A DNA stretch of 36,785 bases from Magnaporthiopsis rhizophila (Eukaryota > Ascomycota > Sordariomycetes > Magnaporthales > Magnaporthaceae): positions 1 to 36,785 of the forward strand of contig PYSS01000208.1 in the NCBI GenBank assembly GCA_003049465.1, given 5' to 3'. Position 1 is the stretch's first letter, and each line of letters opens with the position of its first letter. Positions 9,343 through 21,457 of this stretch are shown in pieces. A model generated the notes under the pieces. The model ran no database searches. It was not told the origin of the DNA and saw nothing but the letters and a program-made list of their open reading frames with translations. A program made the translations under genes and the position numbers.

Positions 9343-11894
9343 CTAGTAGCCAGCCTGTCCAGGCATCTTGCCCAGGGAGTGATTCCCTGACGCCACAGGC
9401 GGGAGATGGTTATGGCAGAAAATCTTCTTGTTACCGCAGCTGCTCTTCTTGGAGGCGTCGATGGCGATGGACGGGTCGTCGTAGCTCTCGAGCTGGCAGC
9501 ACTCGACGTTCTTGAGCCAGCGGTTGGCGATGACGCCGGCAATAGAAATGCGGCGGGCCGGGTCCGGGTTCAGCATCAGCAGCAGCAGCTTGCGAAAGGC
9601 GGGCGGCTTGATGGCAAAGTCGAGGGGACCGACGAAAGGATAATCCAGGTCGCCCAGGACGGGGACGCCGCCGTCCGGGGGGAGCTTCTCCTCGTCGTGC
9701 TCGTGCTTCTTATTCCACTTGTTCCAGCCGCGGACGAGGGTCGAGTAGTGCTGGTTGGAGCCGTCGTCGCGCGCCTCCTTCCACAGCGGGGCGCCGAAGA
9801 ACAGGTTGATGGCCACGACTCCGGCGCCCCAGACGTCGAGCCCTCGCGGGTCGTAGGGCGCGTTCTTGGCGAGCACCTCGGGCGACACGTAGGGCATGCT
9901 GCCGCAGAGTCCGGGGGCGCACAGGCGAACCTGACCGTCTCCCATGCCGACGCCGCACTGGCCACCGGCCTCGCGCAGGCCCGGGTGGATGCCGCTAAAG
10001 ACCTCGGAGACGCCAAAGTCGGTGATCTTGAGCTTGCTGTCCTTGGTGATCAGCAGGTTCTCGAGCTTGATGTCGCGGTGGGCGATGCCGTTGGAGTGTA
10101 GATAATTAAGACCCTGGATCAGCTGCTTGAAGAGGCAGAGCCGGTCCGACTGGCGGCCCTCCTCGCGCAGGTACTTCTTCTCCACCAGGCCGTACAGGTC
10201 GCCCTCGGAGCAGTACTCCATCACGTGGTTCCAGCGGCCGTGGTCGGTGCACAGACGCGTGGTCTCGACGATGTTTGGGTGGTGCAGGCTCTTGGCGATG
10301 CTGTACTCGGACTTGACCTTATTCTCGTAGTCCTCCTTCTTTTCGGCCGACGTCTTGCCGCGGAACTCTTTTACCGCGTACAGCTCGCCGGGACAGCCCT
10401 TGCGCATCATCAGCGTGACCTTTGACGTGGCGCCCTTGCCGAGGTGCTTGCCGTGGCGGCCCAGGAGCTTGGACTGGTACTCGAACTCGGACTGGAGCTC
10501 GGCCACGTCGACGGTGAAGTCGTCGGGCAGGCTCAGGCTGAGCCGGCGCGCCTTCATGCCGGTGCCGGCCTCGGCGGGCATGGCCCACGGCTGGCGGAGA
10601 AGCTCGACCATGGGCGGCTGGTGACCCGTCTGCTGGGGCGCGGGGGCGGCCTTTGCGTGGTGGTCCTTTTTGAGATCGTAGCTGCTAGCTCGTCTCCTGG
10701 CCTGTGGGCGCTTGGGCTTGCCGTTTTGGTCATTGTTGCCGTTGACGTTCTTCTTGTCGCCCGTGACGAAGTTGACGGCTCGAGATCTCAGGCTCAAGCC
10801 GGTCGAGGAACGGACCTTCTTCTTGATGGCGGCAAAATCGACATGATCGCCGCTGGCGGCGGCGGCTGGCGGCGGCAGAGCCGACGAGGTGACGGCGCGG
10901 TCCTTGGCCGAGAGCATGCCGAGGGAAGGCGATGGCGGGCTGTTGGAGCGGGTGGTGGACTGCGACGGCAGGTTGGAGCGGTTCATGGACCACCTGCGGC
11001 CGACCTGCTGCTGGGGCGGCGGCGTCTGCATGTCCGAGGTTGGCGGTATCGGGGCCTTGTCCGTGGTCGAGTTGGAGCGGCGGAAGATGCTGAAGGAGCG
11101 CCTGCCAAACGAGGGCAGCGGGTTGCGCGAATTGCGGCGCGAAGGGGATGTGGTGGGAGTGGGCGACGAGGGGTGGTTGGGAGCCGAGGCGGCGGGTGAG
11201 AGAGGCGTCGTGGGAAAGTGGTCGGTGGAAATTGACTGGCGCTCCGAGGGCGTCTCGGAGACGGCGGACTGCGGAATGGACGACTGGTGGTGGGAAGTCG
11301 CGGTCGTGGGTGTGGTCTTGGTGTTTAGTATCAGCGGGATCTTTGCGACAATATTGCCGTTGTCGACCGACGACGCCGAGATGGAGCTGGGATGGTGTAC
11401 TACTACTTTGTGGCTGCTCTGCAGCGCGTGGAATTCCTGGGACTGGCGGCCGCTGACGGGAGTGACGGGCTCGTTGGGCGAGTCGCTCTCCGACTCATCG
11501 CCCTCGAGGATCGGGCTCGAGAGATCTGTCGGGAACTGGCGTGGCGATGATGACAGGCTGCCGTCGCCCAGAGCCGGCGGACCGTTGGCCTGGGTGGTTG
11601 GGACTGCTGATTTGTGGGTTGCGGGTGGGCACCGATGTTAGCGTCTGGATTGCCGAGGCAAATGGGAATCGGAATTGGGGAATTGGGGATGACGGAATTA
11701 ATATGGGCGGCCGGGACAAGGAAATGAAGAGGCGCACCTTTCTTGCTGCTGCTTTGTTGTTGGTAGTCGACAATGGGAATGCGATCTATTGTCCGGGATG
11801 CCGAGTTTGTGGTGGTGGTGGCAGGTGAGGCAGCAGCAATTGCAGCAGGTGAAGTCGCAACGCCAACAGCAGCTGGCGGCAACGAGGTCGCCAT
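9343..11894 (-). CDS. HAL/NPR-type Ser/Thr protein kinase, 806 aa, two exons
   Basis: Model complement(9343..11606, 11738..11894). The 131-nt intron has donor GTGCGC, a GCTAAC branch and acceptor TCAG (11607) or CAGCAG (11604). The N-terminal 430 residues are Ser/Thr/Pro-rich and probably disordered. The kinase domain is complete: LGKGATSKV (441-449), ion-pair Lys 465 in YAVKEF, HRDIKLEN from 562, DFG 582-584, and SPE 627-629 in place of APE. The activation segment is long and Cys/Gly-rich (G-G-Q-C-G ... CAPGLCGSMPY). The C-terminus contains HNHLPP, which I recall from fungal members. This resembles the yeast Hal4(Sat4)/Hal5/Npr1/Rtk1 group, which controls plasma-membrane transporter activity and ion homeostasis. 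Which member it corresponds to cannot be settled from sequence alone, so no symbol is given. Confidence 0.92.
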
Positions 11895-14292
11895 TGTCCG
11901 GCTTTAGTGTGCGGCGTGGTTGGTGGCAGGTGCGGCGTCAATTGATTGCGTGCCCGCCTTCAGAAATACGTCAGGGGCTGCAGGCTGCGGCGACAGGGGT
12001 GTGTCGGGCGTTTCGATGGGGCCAGGGCCACACGAAGTGACAGTGACAGGACAGCCCGTGGGCAATCAATCAATCGGACAGGCCGATCGGGGTGGTGCAC
12101 CTGACTTTTGAGTGTCTGTCTCTCTGACGCCGAGCGAGTTTTGTGTGTCTCTCTGACGGCGCCGAGCAGATGGTTTCCTTGGTCCCGACTGTTCTCGAAG
12201 CTGGTTTATCGACTTCTGGAAGCTGGAGAGACCCTTTATGTCTGACGGAATCTGGTTGGGCGCCACTTGGTTGGTGGTGGGAAAGGCAAGCCAATCCCAC
12301 GAACCTGTTTTTCAGGGAGGTGAGAGCTGCAGCAGGACCTGCGCTGCCAAGATCGGGCGTCGTCAAGGTTCGCAGCCAGACCTCGCCTTTGTCCAGTGTC
12401 GTCGGCTCTCTTTGCAGATGGATCGTCGGTCTCTTTTAAAAGGTGCAGATGCAGATCGGCGATGGTGATGGCGACCAGGGTTCATCGAAAGCAGCGAAAC
12501 AACCGCCGGGGTGGTCCGTCGAACCCTTGTTGGTTCCCGTTGGTGATTCACCGGAGATGGTTGTGTCAATCGCCGAGTGAGAAGAAAGAAGTCGAGTCTT
12601 GGGAGTCCGGTGGCGGTTCCCAAAAGGCGTGAAAAGGTGCGGGCTGGAGAATTAGGTAGGTGCCGGTCTCCAGTGAAACGAACCAGGACCCAGAACGAGA
12701 GGGAAGAGGAAATCGGAAGCAAAAGGGGAGGGAGGGTCTATCGCCGTCTCTTTATTTTATTTTATCTTTTTTTTTTTTTTCTTTTTTTCCCCAATGAACT
12801 TGACGGGCAACGGACGGACCCCGACAAGGGGTTCTGCGTGGAGGGCGAGGGCAGCGATGTGGGAAAAGGTGGAAAAGCCGGCGGGGCGATATTACCTGAC
12901 ACCCCCGGGGATTTGCGCGCCGTGATTTGCTGGCAGTGTACACATCCCGTCCTCTTCCTCCCACTCTCTTTCTTTCGTTATGTTGTCTGCTAGCACAAAC
13001 CTCTTGGCTGAGACGCGTGTATCCCCAAGCGCCAAGCCAGACGGTGCCGTTACAAGACGGCCGTTAGACAGAAGAAAAAAGAAAAGAGAAAAAAAAGTCT
13101 TATTGAGGTTTCTTAAGATACGAGGCGAGGCGCCCGTCGTGATCAGATCAGGTCAGGTTTATTATTAAAACCCGTGGGCGTGGGGTTTTTCTGGTCTAGC
13201 ACAGTGCAAGCCAAGAGGCTGCAGATTGACCGACAGCCTATCCCCGTCCAAATTATAGACGACTTTTGCTCCTTCGGGCATCGGTCTGGACGAAAAAAAG
13301 CAAGAAAAGACTTCTCGGTGCCGGCCTCTTGGCAGGCAGGTTTGACGTGCCACGACAGAAACAGCACTCTACGAGGCTTGTCCTGAATGCACACGCGGGA
13401 AACGGTCGTAGAACCGTTCTCCCAGCGCTTCACCTCTGGCCCGCCACCCAAATTTGAGCGATTTTCTGGCAAAGGACCAAAAAAAGAAGCCAAGACCAGG
13501 GCGGGGTCTCCACTGGTCGTTCTAAGCCGCTTTGTCCCAGTGATTGGTGGGGTTGAGGTTCTTGTTCTGTTGTCAAGAGATGGAAGCTTATGACCCCCAA
13601 ACATGGACCTGTGCGCTTCCTTTTGTTCTCTTGGCGTTTCCATCTGGATTAGGTAGCCACGCTCGCTCTTGGCCTTTTTCTTCTCGGCAGTGGGAACACC
13701 TCGGCAAACCATTATTGCATCATAAGCTGGACTGAGCAGGTGCACGCGGTTGTTAGTAGTGCGGATTCATACTGTTCATATCCATGACGCCATGCTGGCC
13801 AAGCAAGGTAGCCACTCGCTCGAGTCAGCACCATCCGCGGCAGGCAATCGAACAAAAGGCCAGCAGCCCCCGGCATGGGCGCTTCCAATGAGCCAATCGC
13901 CGGCTCCCCAAATGCATGACATGGACACGGCCGAGGTTTGTTGTCGATGGCAGAGTTCAGAGCCACGGGCTTGGCGTTGACCACAAAGGCAGAGACACAG
14001 CCTTGGCAGTGTATCAGAAACAAACACGGACGGCATATCACCTGTGCCTTGTACTATATCATTGATCTCCGGGCAAAAGGCCACTGCCGACGGCTTGTGC
14101 TTTTGCTTTTCCAAGATTGGCATTGCATGGCACAGCCATCATGGGCAAATGAGAAATCCCACCAGGGAGGGGATGCTACTTGCCAGTCCTCAGGTCCGTA
14201 TTTGTCCGGTCCTTGATCATCCGCTCCGGTGCAGCGTGACGCCGTCGCAGCCACAAGCGACTCTTGGCCTCTTTCGAATTGATTGTTGCTTT
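11895..14292. other. Intergenic region, kinase promoter side; no supported gene
   Basis: This 2.4-kb stretch lies upstream of the minus-strand kinase. It contains a T-rich tract at about 12750-12789 and purine-rich patches (13066-13098). ORFs of up to 200 codons occur on both strands, but none shows a recognisable domain, consistent splice sites or a plausible start context. Confidence 0.55.
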
Positions 14293-14430
14293 TTCCTAGT
14301 GCTCCCTCTTGGCGACGATTTTCCTAGTGCTCCCTCTTGGCGACGATTTTCCTAGTACTCCCTCTTGGCGACGGCTTTTCCAGTGCTCCCTCTTGGCGAC
14401 GGCTTTTCCAGTGCTCCCTCTTGGCGACGG
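14293..14430 (+). repeat. Five-copy tandem repeat, unit about 27-28 bp
   Basis: The unit TTCC(TA)GTGCTCCCTCTTGGCGACG is followed by ATT or GCTT. Copies 1 and 2 are identical, copy 3 differs by one base plus the linker, and copies 4 and 5 lack the TA. The array is intergenic. The gradient of variants suggests stepwise expansion. Confidence 0.9.
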
Positions 14431-16709
14431 CGTCGTGTGATGAAGCGGTCCAGTCAGACTTTTACCATCGCCACCACCCGTCTGGGCAATCAGGAGGGCG
14501 GGGCCACAAGTTGACCGCCTGCAAGCCTTGCCCGGATAGTTGGTCGTCGTGTGTCGTCCGTGTGAGTGGAGTAGCGATGCTTGGTGGCACAGCCAATTCG
14601 ATGTCGCCGGCCCCTTTCGCCCAAGGAGGAAAAACACATGTCCGCCCACAGCCTGGCAGCAGGCACGGGATAGGGGCGGCGAGGCGGTGAGCTTGTGTTC
14701 AATTGTTTTCTGGCCCGTGCTCGGTGCCCGGTCCTTGGCCTGTGCGACTCCCGCTGTGGATTCTTCCTTGCTAGAGTTAATGCACGTACCCGGACTTTTT
14801 TCGACTCTTGGCATTTGTCCTTGGCCAGGTACCTGACAGCGGACGTGCGCCTCGTGATTGCTCGAAGGCAGAGATGCCAGCGAGGAGAGGCAGAGGCCAG
14901 TGGTGATGTTGATGTGCTCTTTTCTGCCACATACTTACATATCTTTTAACTTTCTGCTATAACCTACATGTCCTTCAACTTTTCCGACACATACCGTATT
15001 TCTGGAAAACTGCAAAAAAAAAAAAAAAGGTCCAACCCCTCTTTGGCCGCCGAAGTGTCCTATCAAACCAAGGTAACGTGAGGCCTGTCTCCGCTGGATC
15101 ACCAGTCACCCCCAAGCGCTCACGGGCCAGGAGTCAAGCTGAAAACGGTTGAACCTTTTTGCAGACAATACATCCTTCAACCGTTCAACCCGAGCATCAC
15201 TGCCTGACACAATTGACTCCACCAGAGGGTGACACGCTTGTCAACGTTTCGTCACGTTCGAGAACGGCCTCCCCCGCGTCAAAAAAGCAAGTCGGCACTG
15301 ATCAGTCAGCGAGATCGACACGTTCTCGGCTGAAAGACCTGCTGACTGGCTGGCTCTTTTGCAAAAGGGTGTGAGGGAATAGAGGGATTTTCCTGGGGAA
15401 GGATCGAGTGGCGCACTGCGGCTGAGTGGCCTTGTTCAAGTCAAGCTTTTTCGACCGCCCGTGCCGTCTTTTCCGAGCATCACAGCCCCCGACTCGCACC
15501 TTGCATCAACTTGCTGACGACGGGACTTTCACATCAGCGACTAGCCCGAGACTACGGATTTGCATGCTGCCTATCGGGCGCCAAGGACAGGCACTGGGCA
15601 AAAGGGTCATGGGTTGCTGAGTGGAAGCAGAAGAACAGAACCGGAAAAAAAAAGCTTGTCTGGTAAACGCATCACCACCCTTGCATCCACCCATTCCCAC
15701 CCACTCATTCCCCCACCCCGGCTCGTCCGGAAACGGCAATCCTTATTGCCTGCCCCGACGCCATCTTTCCCACCCTTCCCGCTTCGGAGGGTCACAGTCG
15801 TATTTCGCGTCTTTCGCGCTTGTCAAGAACTCTGGTTCGCCGACGGTGGGGCGACAAATCGCAAAACGGCAAGCGGGGCTGCGAGGAGGATGAGGTGGTG
15901 GTTGTGGCGGCAGCGGTGACGCTGTCTGCTGCAAGCTGCTGACGAGCCAAAGGAGAAGAGGAAACCACCAATGCTTCACACACACACAGGGGACGATGCG
16001 CTGGCGGCAGCCACGCAAAACAAGCAACACGCCCCCTTGCCTAGACGCTCTTGGCGCACGAGTTTGACAGGCTCGCTCACGATAGGGTTTGCCCGGCTCA
16101 CGATTCCCGCCCGATGCCAAGAGCGCCAAAGCGATGGCGGGAGGAGGGGCCGTGAGCTTTCTGATTCCTTTGGTGAGGACAGGCGCTAGGGGCCAATCCC
16201 CTTGTCTGCACCCTGGTGAACAAGGCCAACTTTGCCGTGCCCCCTTTCTCTAATTCTGGCGTCCCACCCCTGGCCCAATGTTACCGCTCACCCGGCTGGA
16301 AACTTCGTTTCAATGGTCGCCCGGATTCCATATGCCTGCCACTCGTGACTAAACTAGGTAAGGCCGGGGACAAAACCCTGGCCCGGGCGACAGGATGGAT
16401 TGGAGTCACAGAAGACGCATGCAGACCAAAACGAAGAGGGTGACGCGCAAGCAAAGCTGCGCTGCACGTTTGACCGACTTTAGTTCGTCTCGTCTGCGCC
16501 GCAGCCGCTGGAAGTTGTTTCCACCCGACCGTGTGTAGGCGTTTTGGTTGGAGTTTTGGTCGTTGCCCACCATACGCAAAGGCCCAAGCCGATTGATTGC
16601 ATGTCGGAGGATCTTGTTGAAGGTCGTAATAATATCCAGTCGAAACATATTGTACAGATAATAATGGTGGTAATACTTGAAAAAGATCCTGCAGGTTGGA
16701 GTTGGGGAG
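14431..16709. other. Gene-poor stretch, no supported feature except short repeats
   Basis: At about 14927-15000 a diverged unit of roughly 28 bp (TTCTGCCACATACTTACATATCTTTTAAC-like) repeats three times and is followed by a 15-A tract at 15014. ORFs here are short, overlap on both strands and lack recognisable domains. Confidence 0.5.
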
Positions 16710-18790
16710 TTATTTATAAAGCGCGGCGAAAAAGGGGCTGTGTGGGTATGGATCGCAGCCCCATCGGTATGTTTGCTGCCTGCTCCTTTCCAGAACGCTG
16801 TCCAGCGAGTCCCGGATCTGTTCCAGACGCTTCCGTTTTTGCTCCCAGTTGAAGATATTGCGGGCGTATTCCTGTGGCTTTTAAAGCAAGAAAATAGTCG
16901 ACGTTGGCCATGTAGAATGGCGTGTTGAACTACTGGAACTGAACTACCAATGGAACGCCAAAGCGGTTGATGAGCTGCCCAGGTCGCATCAAGATTGGTG
17001 TGCACAGCTGTACCGACATGGACTCTTGCGCTGGCTGTGCGGCCTGCGAAAGGGAAGAAGCGTCAACAGCCCAGCCCAGCCAAAAGTCCTGGCCAGAGGT
17101 GGTCCAACGAAGAAAAAGAAGCCGAAAAAAAAAGAGGCTGGCGCGCGGCATAACCAGGACAAGGTCTGCAAGCAGGAGGAACCAGCAAGGAGCAGCCGCG
17201 AACAAACTTTTATTTTGTTTTGATACATCCTCCAGTTTCCTAAACACCAACATTTCCCACCCGCCCAGTCGATAAACACTCGCTCACCAACCGTCCAACG
17301 TCGCCGGCCATCTGCATTGCCGGGACCCCGGCCAAGGTCGAGCTGAACTGCTCTGCCACCTCGACCAGCCAAGGTGAGCTGAACTGCTCTGCCACGTCGA
17401 TGTCGCCGCGGTACAGGTGGCTGGCCATCTCCTTGGCAAAGTCCCACTCCTGGAACAACAACTCGGCCTTCCGCCGGCAACTTCGTTGGCAAAGTCCCAC
17501 TCCTGGAACAACAACCCGTCCTCTCTGAACGTGTTCTTGTTGCCAAGTCCCACTCCTGAATCAACAACTCGGCCTCCCGCTGGCGATTTCGTTCGCAAAG
17601 TCCGGCTCCTGGAACAACGGCAACTCGGCCTTCCTTGAACGTGTTCTTGTTACCACCCAACTTCGAGGTGGTAATAGCCGTGGCCAGAATTCCACCAGCC
17701 CTCGTTTCCGGCGACGCCAACGCGATATTTATCTGCGGTACGGGTGGCCGGCGATCTCGTTGGCAAAGTCCCCACTCCTGGAACAACAATTCGGCCTCCC
17801 TGGACGTGTTCTTGTTGCTGCCCAACCACGACGTGGTAACAGCTGTGGCCGTAGTTCCGCCAGCCATCGGGATCCGGCGAGGCAGAAGCGAGAAAGGTCT
17901 GGCCGCTGGCAAAGTTGACGTCTGTCCTCGTGATGGTGGCTGTGCCCTCGAATATGATCCGGCCCTTATCTGTGTCGATGTATCTCCTAAAGTCGTTCAG
18001 GTTACTTGTCCGTGGTCTCCTTGCTGCGCTCGCCGGCGCGGCTGGCTGGCGACCTCGTTGGCAAAGTCCCGCTGCTGGGACGACGACTCGGCCTTCTTGA
18101 ACGTGTTCTTGTTGCCGCTCAACCTCCGATAGGCGCAACGTGGTATAACTGTGGCCGTTGTTCCACCAGCCCTCTGGATCCGGCGACGCAGACGCGGTCC
18201 TGTCCTCGTGATGGTGGCTATGCCTTCGAATGTGATCCAGCCCTTGTCTGTGTCGACGTATCTCCTAAAGTCGTTCAACTTGCTTTGTCTGTGATCTCCT
18301 TGCCGCGTTCGTCGGCGTGGGCGTCGGCGCGGTTGACTGGCGACTTCGTTGGCAAAGTCCTCCTGAAACAACAACTCGGCCTTCTTGAACGTGTTCTTGT
18401 TGCCACTCAACTTTCAATTGGCGTGCGACGTAGTAGTGGCTGTGGCCGTTTCCACCAGCCCTCGCATCTGGCGTGGCGACGCAGACGCGATGCTTGTCTG
18501 CGTTCGTCGGCGTGGGCGTCGCCGGCGCTTGGGCTAGTCGGTTCTCGCGTGGCCACCGTCGCTGGCGGAGGGTATATTCGTACCATTCCATGATTTCGCT
18601 GCCGCGGTTGTGCGGGTGCGTGGTCTTGTTCCGGAGATGGGGTGCGTGAGGAACTGGCAACCAATTCCAACGCTGCTTTGTGGCATTTTCATGGCTAGAG
18701 TTTACCCAAGGCCTGGATTTACTTTCTGGGCTGCTGGCGGGGCCCATATGCAAATAGACCGAATAAGAAACCCCAATAATTGACTCGGCA
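16710..18790 (-). pseudogene. Decayed gene of unrecognised family with internal tandem repeats
   Basis: The 3' end still reads as clean exons on the minus strand: 16710..16871 (53 codons, starting EYARNIFNWEQKRKRLEQIR and ending ALYK-stop), a 76-nt intron (GTAGTT...CACAG), and 16948..17043 (32 codons, ending LINRFGVPL). Before that comes a plausible 244-nt intron (GTGAGC...CGCAG) and an exon ending AMQMAGDVGRL at 17288. Further 5', from 17420 to 18420, a segment encoding NKNTFK(E/K)AELLFQEWDFANEVAS recurs about seven times in differing frames. It alternates with EGWWNSGHGYYH-like and LNDFRRYIDTDKG-like segments (three copies). The 5' part (about 18580-18700) encodes HAPHLRNKTT and SEIMEWYEYT. 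Frames change between copies, so a single intact protein is unlikely. A fragment of the same family lies at 23560-23835. I do not recognise the family and assign no function. Confidence 0.5.
17420..18420 (-). repeat. Tandemly duplicated coding segment, about seven copies
   Basis: On the minus strand the phrase GGCAACAAGAACACGTTCAAGRA with CCGAGTTGTTGTTCCAGGA and CTTTGC(C/G)AACGA recurs near 18385, 18095, 17805, 17640, 17545 (partial), 17500 and 17455. The three 5' copies are about 290 bp apart and include a further conserved block (GACTTTAGGAGATACRTCGACACAGA). The 3' copies are about 40-160 bp apart. Confidence 0.75.
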
Positions 18791-19550
18791 AAAGGTATGG
18801 CAAGGAATTGATGCAGGACACGGAGGCGCCTGCATTTTTTGGTGATAAAAAAGCAGAATTCCATCTTGTTTTGTCTTTGCCCGAGGATGCACGCATCACT
18901 GATGCTGATAAAACCGGTCGGGGTTCATCTCGCTGCAGAAGGACGCCCGTAGGGACGGTATCGAAGCAGCGTACCGCAGAAGTCTCCGCGTCGTTAATCC
19001 GCAATACGTCATGGAACAGATCAAAAAATGCAAGTACGCCTAGAACCCAGTGCCCTTGGAGCCTTGGAACCAGAACGAGTTCAAGGGCACAGTTCTGGGC
19101 ACTGCCGCTTTACTCGCGGCAACTTTACCCGAGTGAATAAAACGATACCAAAGCGTCAGCTCAATCTAATCACTTGTGATCACCCTGTACATACACGACG
19201 ATAGGACTGCGCATCACGCAGCCCATTGAAGCTCAAGGTGCACATCTCCCGATTTGTCGGTAAACTAGGTAGCCAGCCGACAAAGACTCGATAAAATCAC
19301 AGGCAAGCTGGCAGGGAGGCGGCCACGGCGACCAAATACACGCTGATAGTTGGAACCCCAGTTGCCCGACTGTTCTATCGGTTCTTCTCATAATCTTCCA
19401 TTTTTATTTCCTTTATCTTATTTTGCTCTACATCTCTTGTTTCGCTTCCTATATCTCGTTTTTTTCCCCCCCCTGTATATCTTGGTGCACCCCCTTTTTG
19501 GCATCACCAAAAGCACCAAAACCGTCCAGAAAAGAGCAACGCAAAAGAGA
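18791..19550. other. Intergenic region, no gene recognised
   Basis: This is the 3' flank of the minus-strand ISN1 gene plus the 5' flank of the decayed locus. A small inverted-looking motif (CCAGTGCCCTTGGAGCC / GTTCAAGGGCACAGTTCTGGGCACTG) lies at 19047-19105. A pyrimidine-rich run lies at 19385-19505. No coding evidence. Confidence 0.5.
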
Positions 19551-21059
19551 CTACGACTTCCCCATCAGCTCGGCCAGCTCGTCCAGCAGCCCGACCGTCT
19601 CGGCCGGGTTGGCGATCCAGGCCGTGGTGCCGACGACGCGGGCGCGAAAGTCGTTTGCGCCGGCGCTGAGGAACTGGTCGCCCACGTGCAGCGTGGCGTC
19701 GCCGGGGATCGGCCTGACGGGCGGCAGCACCGACGGCGAGGAACCGGCCTCGACCGTCGCCGCCGAGGCCTCGCGTCCACCGCCGAACCAGCGCTGCACG
19801 ACGGCGACGCCCCACGACTTGTCGCCAATGTCGACAAAGACGTCTCGGCCGCCGTTGAAGGCGCAAAACGGCACGCGGCCGGCCCTACCGGCCGCCGACA
19901 GCTCGACGCTCTTTTGCACCACCAGCACCGTCTCTTCCAGGCTCTCGCGGGCCAGGGTGTTTGTCGTTGCTGTTTTCCCCACCGGTGCCGCCAGAGGGAT
20001 GATGCCCACGGCGCGGTCCTTGCGCATGACGGTTGCGGGGAGGGCCAGGGTGTCGACGCAGTCTCGCAGGGCCGACTCGGCCACGTCGAGCAGGGCGCAA
20101 ATGTCCCGCTCGTCCCAGGCCGCCATCTCGGGCGTCAGCCAGCGGCGGCGCGGGACGGGGCTCAGCAGGTGAGGGGCGGCGGCGTCGAACTCGAACAGGT
20201 AATTAGCCTCGCCGCCCATGACCACCAGGTTGGAGCGCCGGGCCGGCGTCAGGTCCGGGTCGGCGGCCACGGCGTCCAGCAGGCCGTGCAGGCGGGCGTG
20301 GTAGCGGTCGGCCGTGGTGTAGCCGGCGGCGGTGACGATGGCGACCCGCACGTCCCGCCGCAGCAGGTCCAGCATGCGCGGCACGACCGGGCTGTCGGGC
20401 TCGAGCGACTGGCCGTCGTCGTACAGCGTCACGTCACCGTCAAACGTGGCCAGCTGCAGGCCACCGCCCGCGCCGTAGGTTGTCACGGCCATGAGCTGGG
20501 CCGAGTTGAGCACCAGGCGCACGTCGTTGAAGGAGGGCGACACGAACCGCCGCGACGAGATGTACCGCTTCCGGTCCTGGAACTTGAAGGCCGCCTCGAG
20601 CGGCAGCCGCGTGAAAAAAGGCCCCACCGTGGGCACCAGCAGCTTCAGCTTGGATGGCAAACCTTGGGCGTCGTGCTGGTGCGCGATGTGGTCGTCGATC
20701 ATGGCCTCGACGTCGCGCATGATCTCGGCGTAGCGCCGGTGCGCCTCCTCCTGCGACATGCGCGCCACGCCCTTGCTGCGGTCGTAGACGCCGGCCGGCT
20801 GGGAGTAGAGCACAAACGGCACGGCGAGGAGGCCCTTGATCCATTCTGTATGCACGTCAATTCACGTCTCTGTGTGATGTGAACCCCTGGCTTGGCATTG
20901 AGGCTCTTGTTCAACAAAAAAAGGGCGGCTACTTGCCGATAAACTGGTCTCGCCGGTGGGTCTTGAGGGCATCTGGCGCCGGGCGGGGTGGTGTCAGCCA
21001 CAGCCCACGTAAAGGTGGTCATGGCACAACCCACATTCGACTCTGTATCTGGTCGTCAT
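19551..21059 (-). CDS. ISN1: IMP-specific 5'-nucleotidase ISN1, 451 aa, three exons
   Basis: Model complement(19551..20845, 20937..20972, 21035..21059). Exon 1 encodes MTTRYRVE and exon 2 YALKTHRRDQFI. Exon 3 starts by completing Glu and reads WIKGLLAVPF. This joined N-terminus is the family signature and decides the start and both splices. Intron 1 (62 nt) is GTGGGT...GCTGAC...CCAG. Intron 2 (91 nt) is a GC-AG intron, GCAAGT...TACAG. The HAD-like catalytic motif D-G-D-V-T sits at 156-160 in ATFDGDVTLYDDG. The C-terminal part holds DVFVDIGDKSWGV and ATLHVGDQFLSAGANDF. ISN1 hydrolyses IMP to inosine in the cytosol as part of purine salvage and nucleotide balance. Length matches the family and the gene appears intact. 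It is divergent from the HNH gene at 21747. Confidence 0.95.
20846..20936 (-). other. GC-AG intron 2 of ISN1
   Basis: On the minus strand the exon ends ATCG and the intron starts GCAAGT, ending GTGCATACAG. No GT donor nearby preserves both the reading frame and the conserved ...DQFIEWIKGLL... junction. The donor otherwise matches the strong consensus expected for GC introns (G|GCAAGT). Confidence 0.85.
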
Positions 21060-21457
21060 GATGATGGCTTGGTGCTGGAGTGGTATTTGTCTGCTCGACG
21101 TCCTTGTAGTTGCTGTCTTTTTTTCATGAGGGGAAGCGGTGAGTTGAGGCGAGTGAAGTGAATGACAAGTGCTTGACAGGTCACATGGCACGGTCCCCAA
21201 ACGAAAATGCGCGGCTAGAGCAGTTAGCTATCAAGCGGTGCACCACCAAGATCGACCCCACGAACTCAAGCAATATTAGGGAAAAAAAAAGCCCGCTCCT
21301 CTTTTATGCTTAAAAAAGCCACAGCTCCAGATATTTGCCTGTGGTGGTGTTGGCGCATTTTTAGTTGGGGACCGGTGCATGGGAGGCGTGATCGGTACGA
21401 CAAATGCGTGAGGCCTGGACCAAAGCCCAAAGGCATATGATGTCAGGATGCTTATCG

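Noticed and set aside
10444..11199. 251-codon plus-strand ORF
   Set aside because: Antisense shadow of the kinase N-terminus, which has a complete and recognisable sense product.
13143..13745. 200-codon minus-strand ORF
   Set aside because: No recognisable motif, mixed composition and no plausible splice extension; likely chance in GC-rich DNA.
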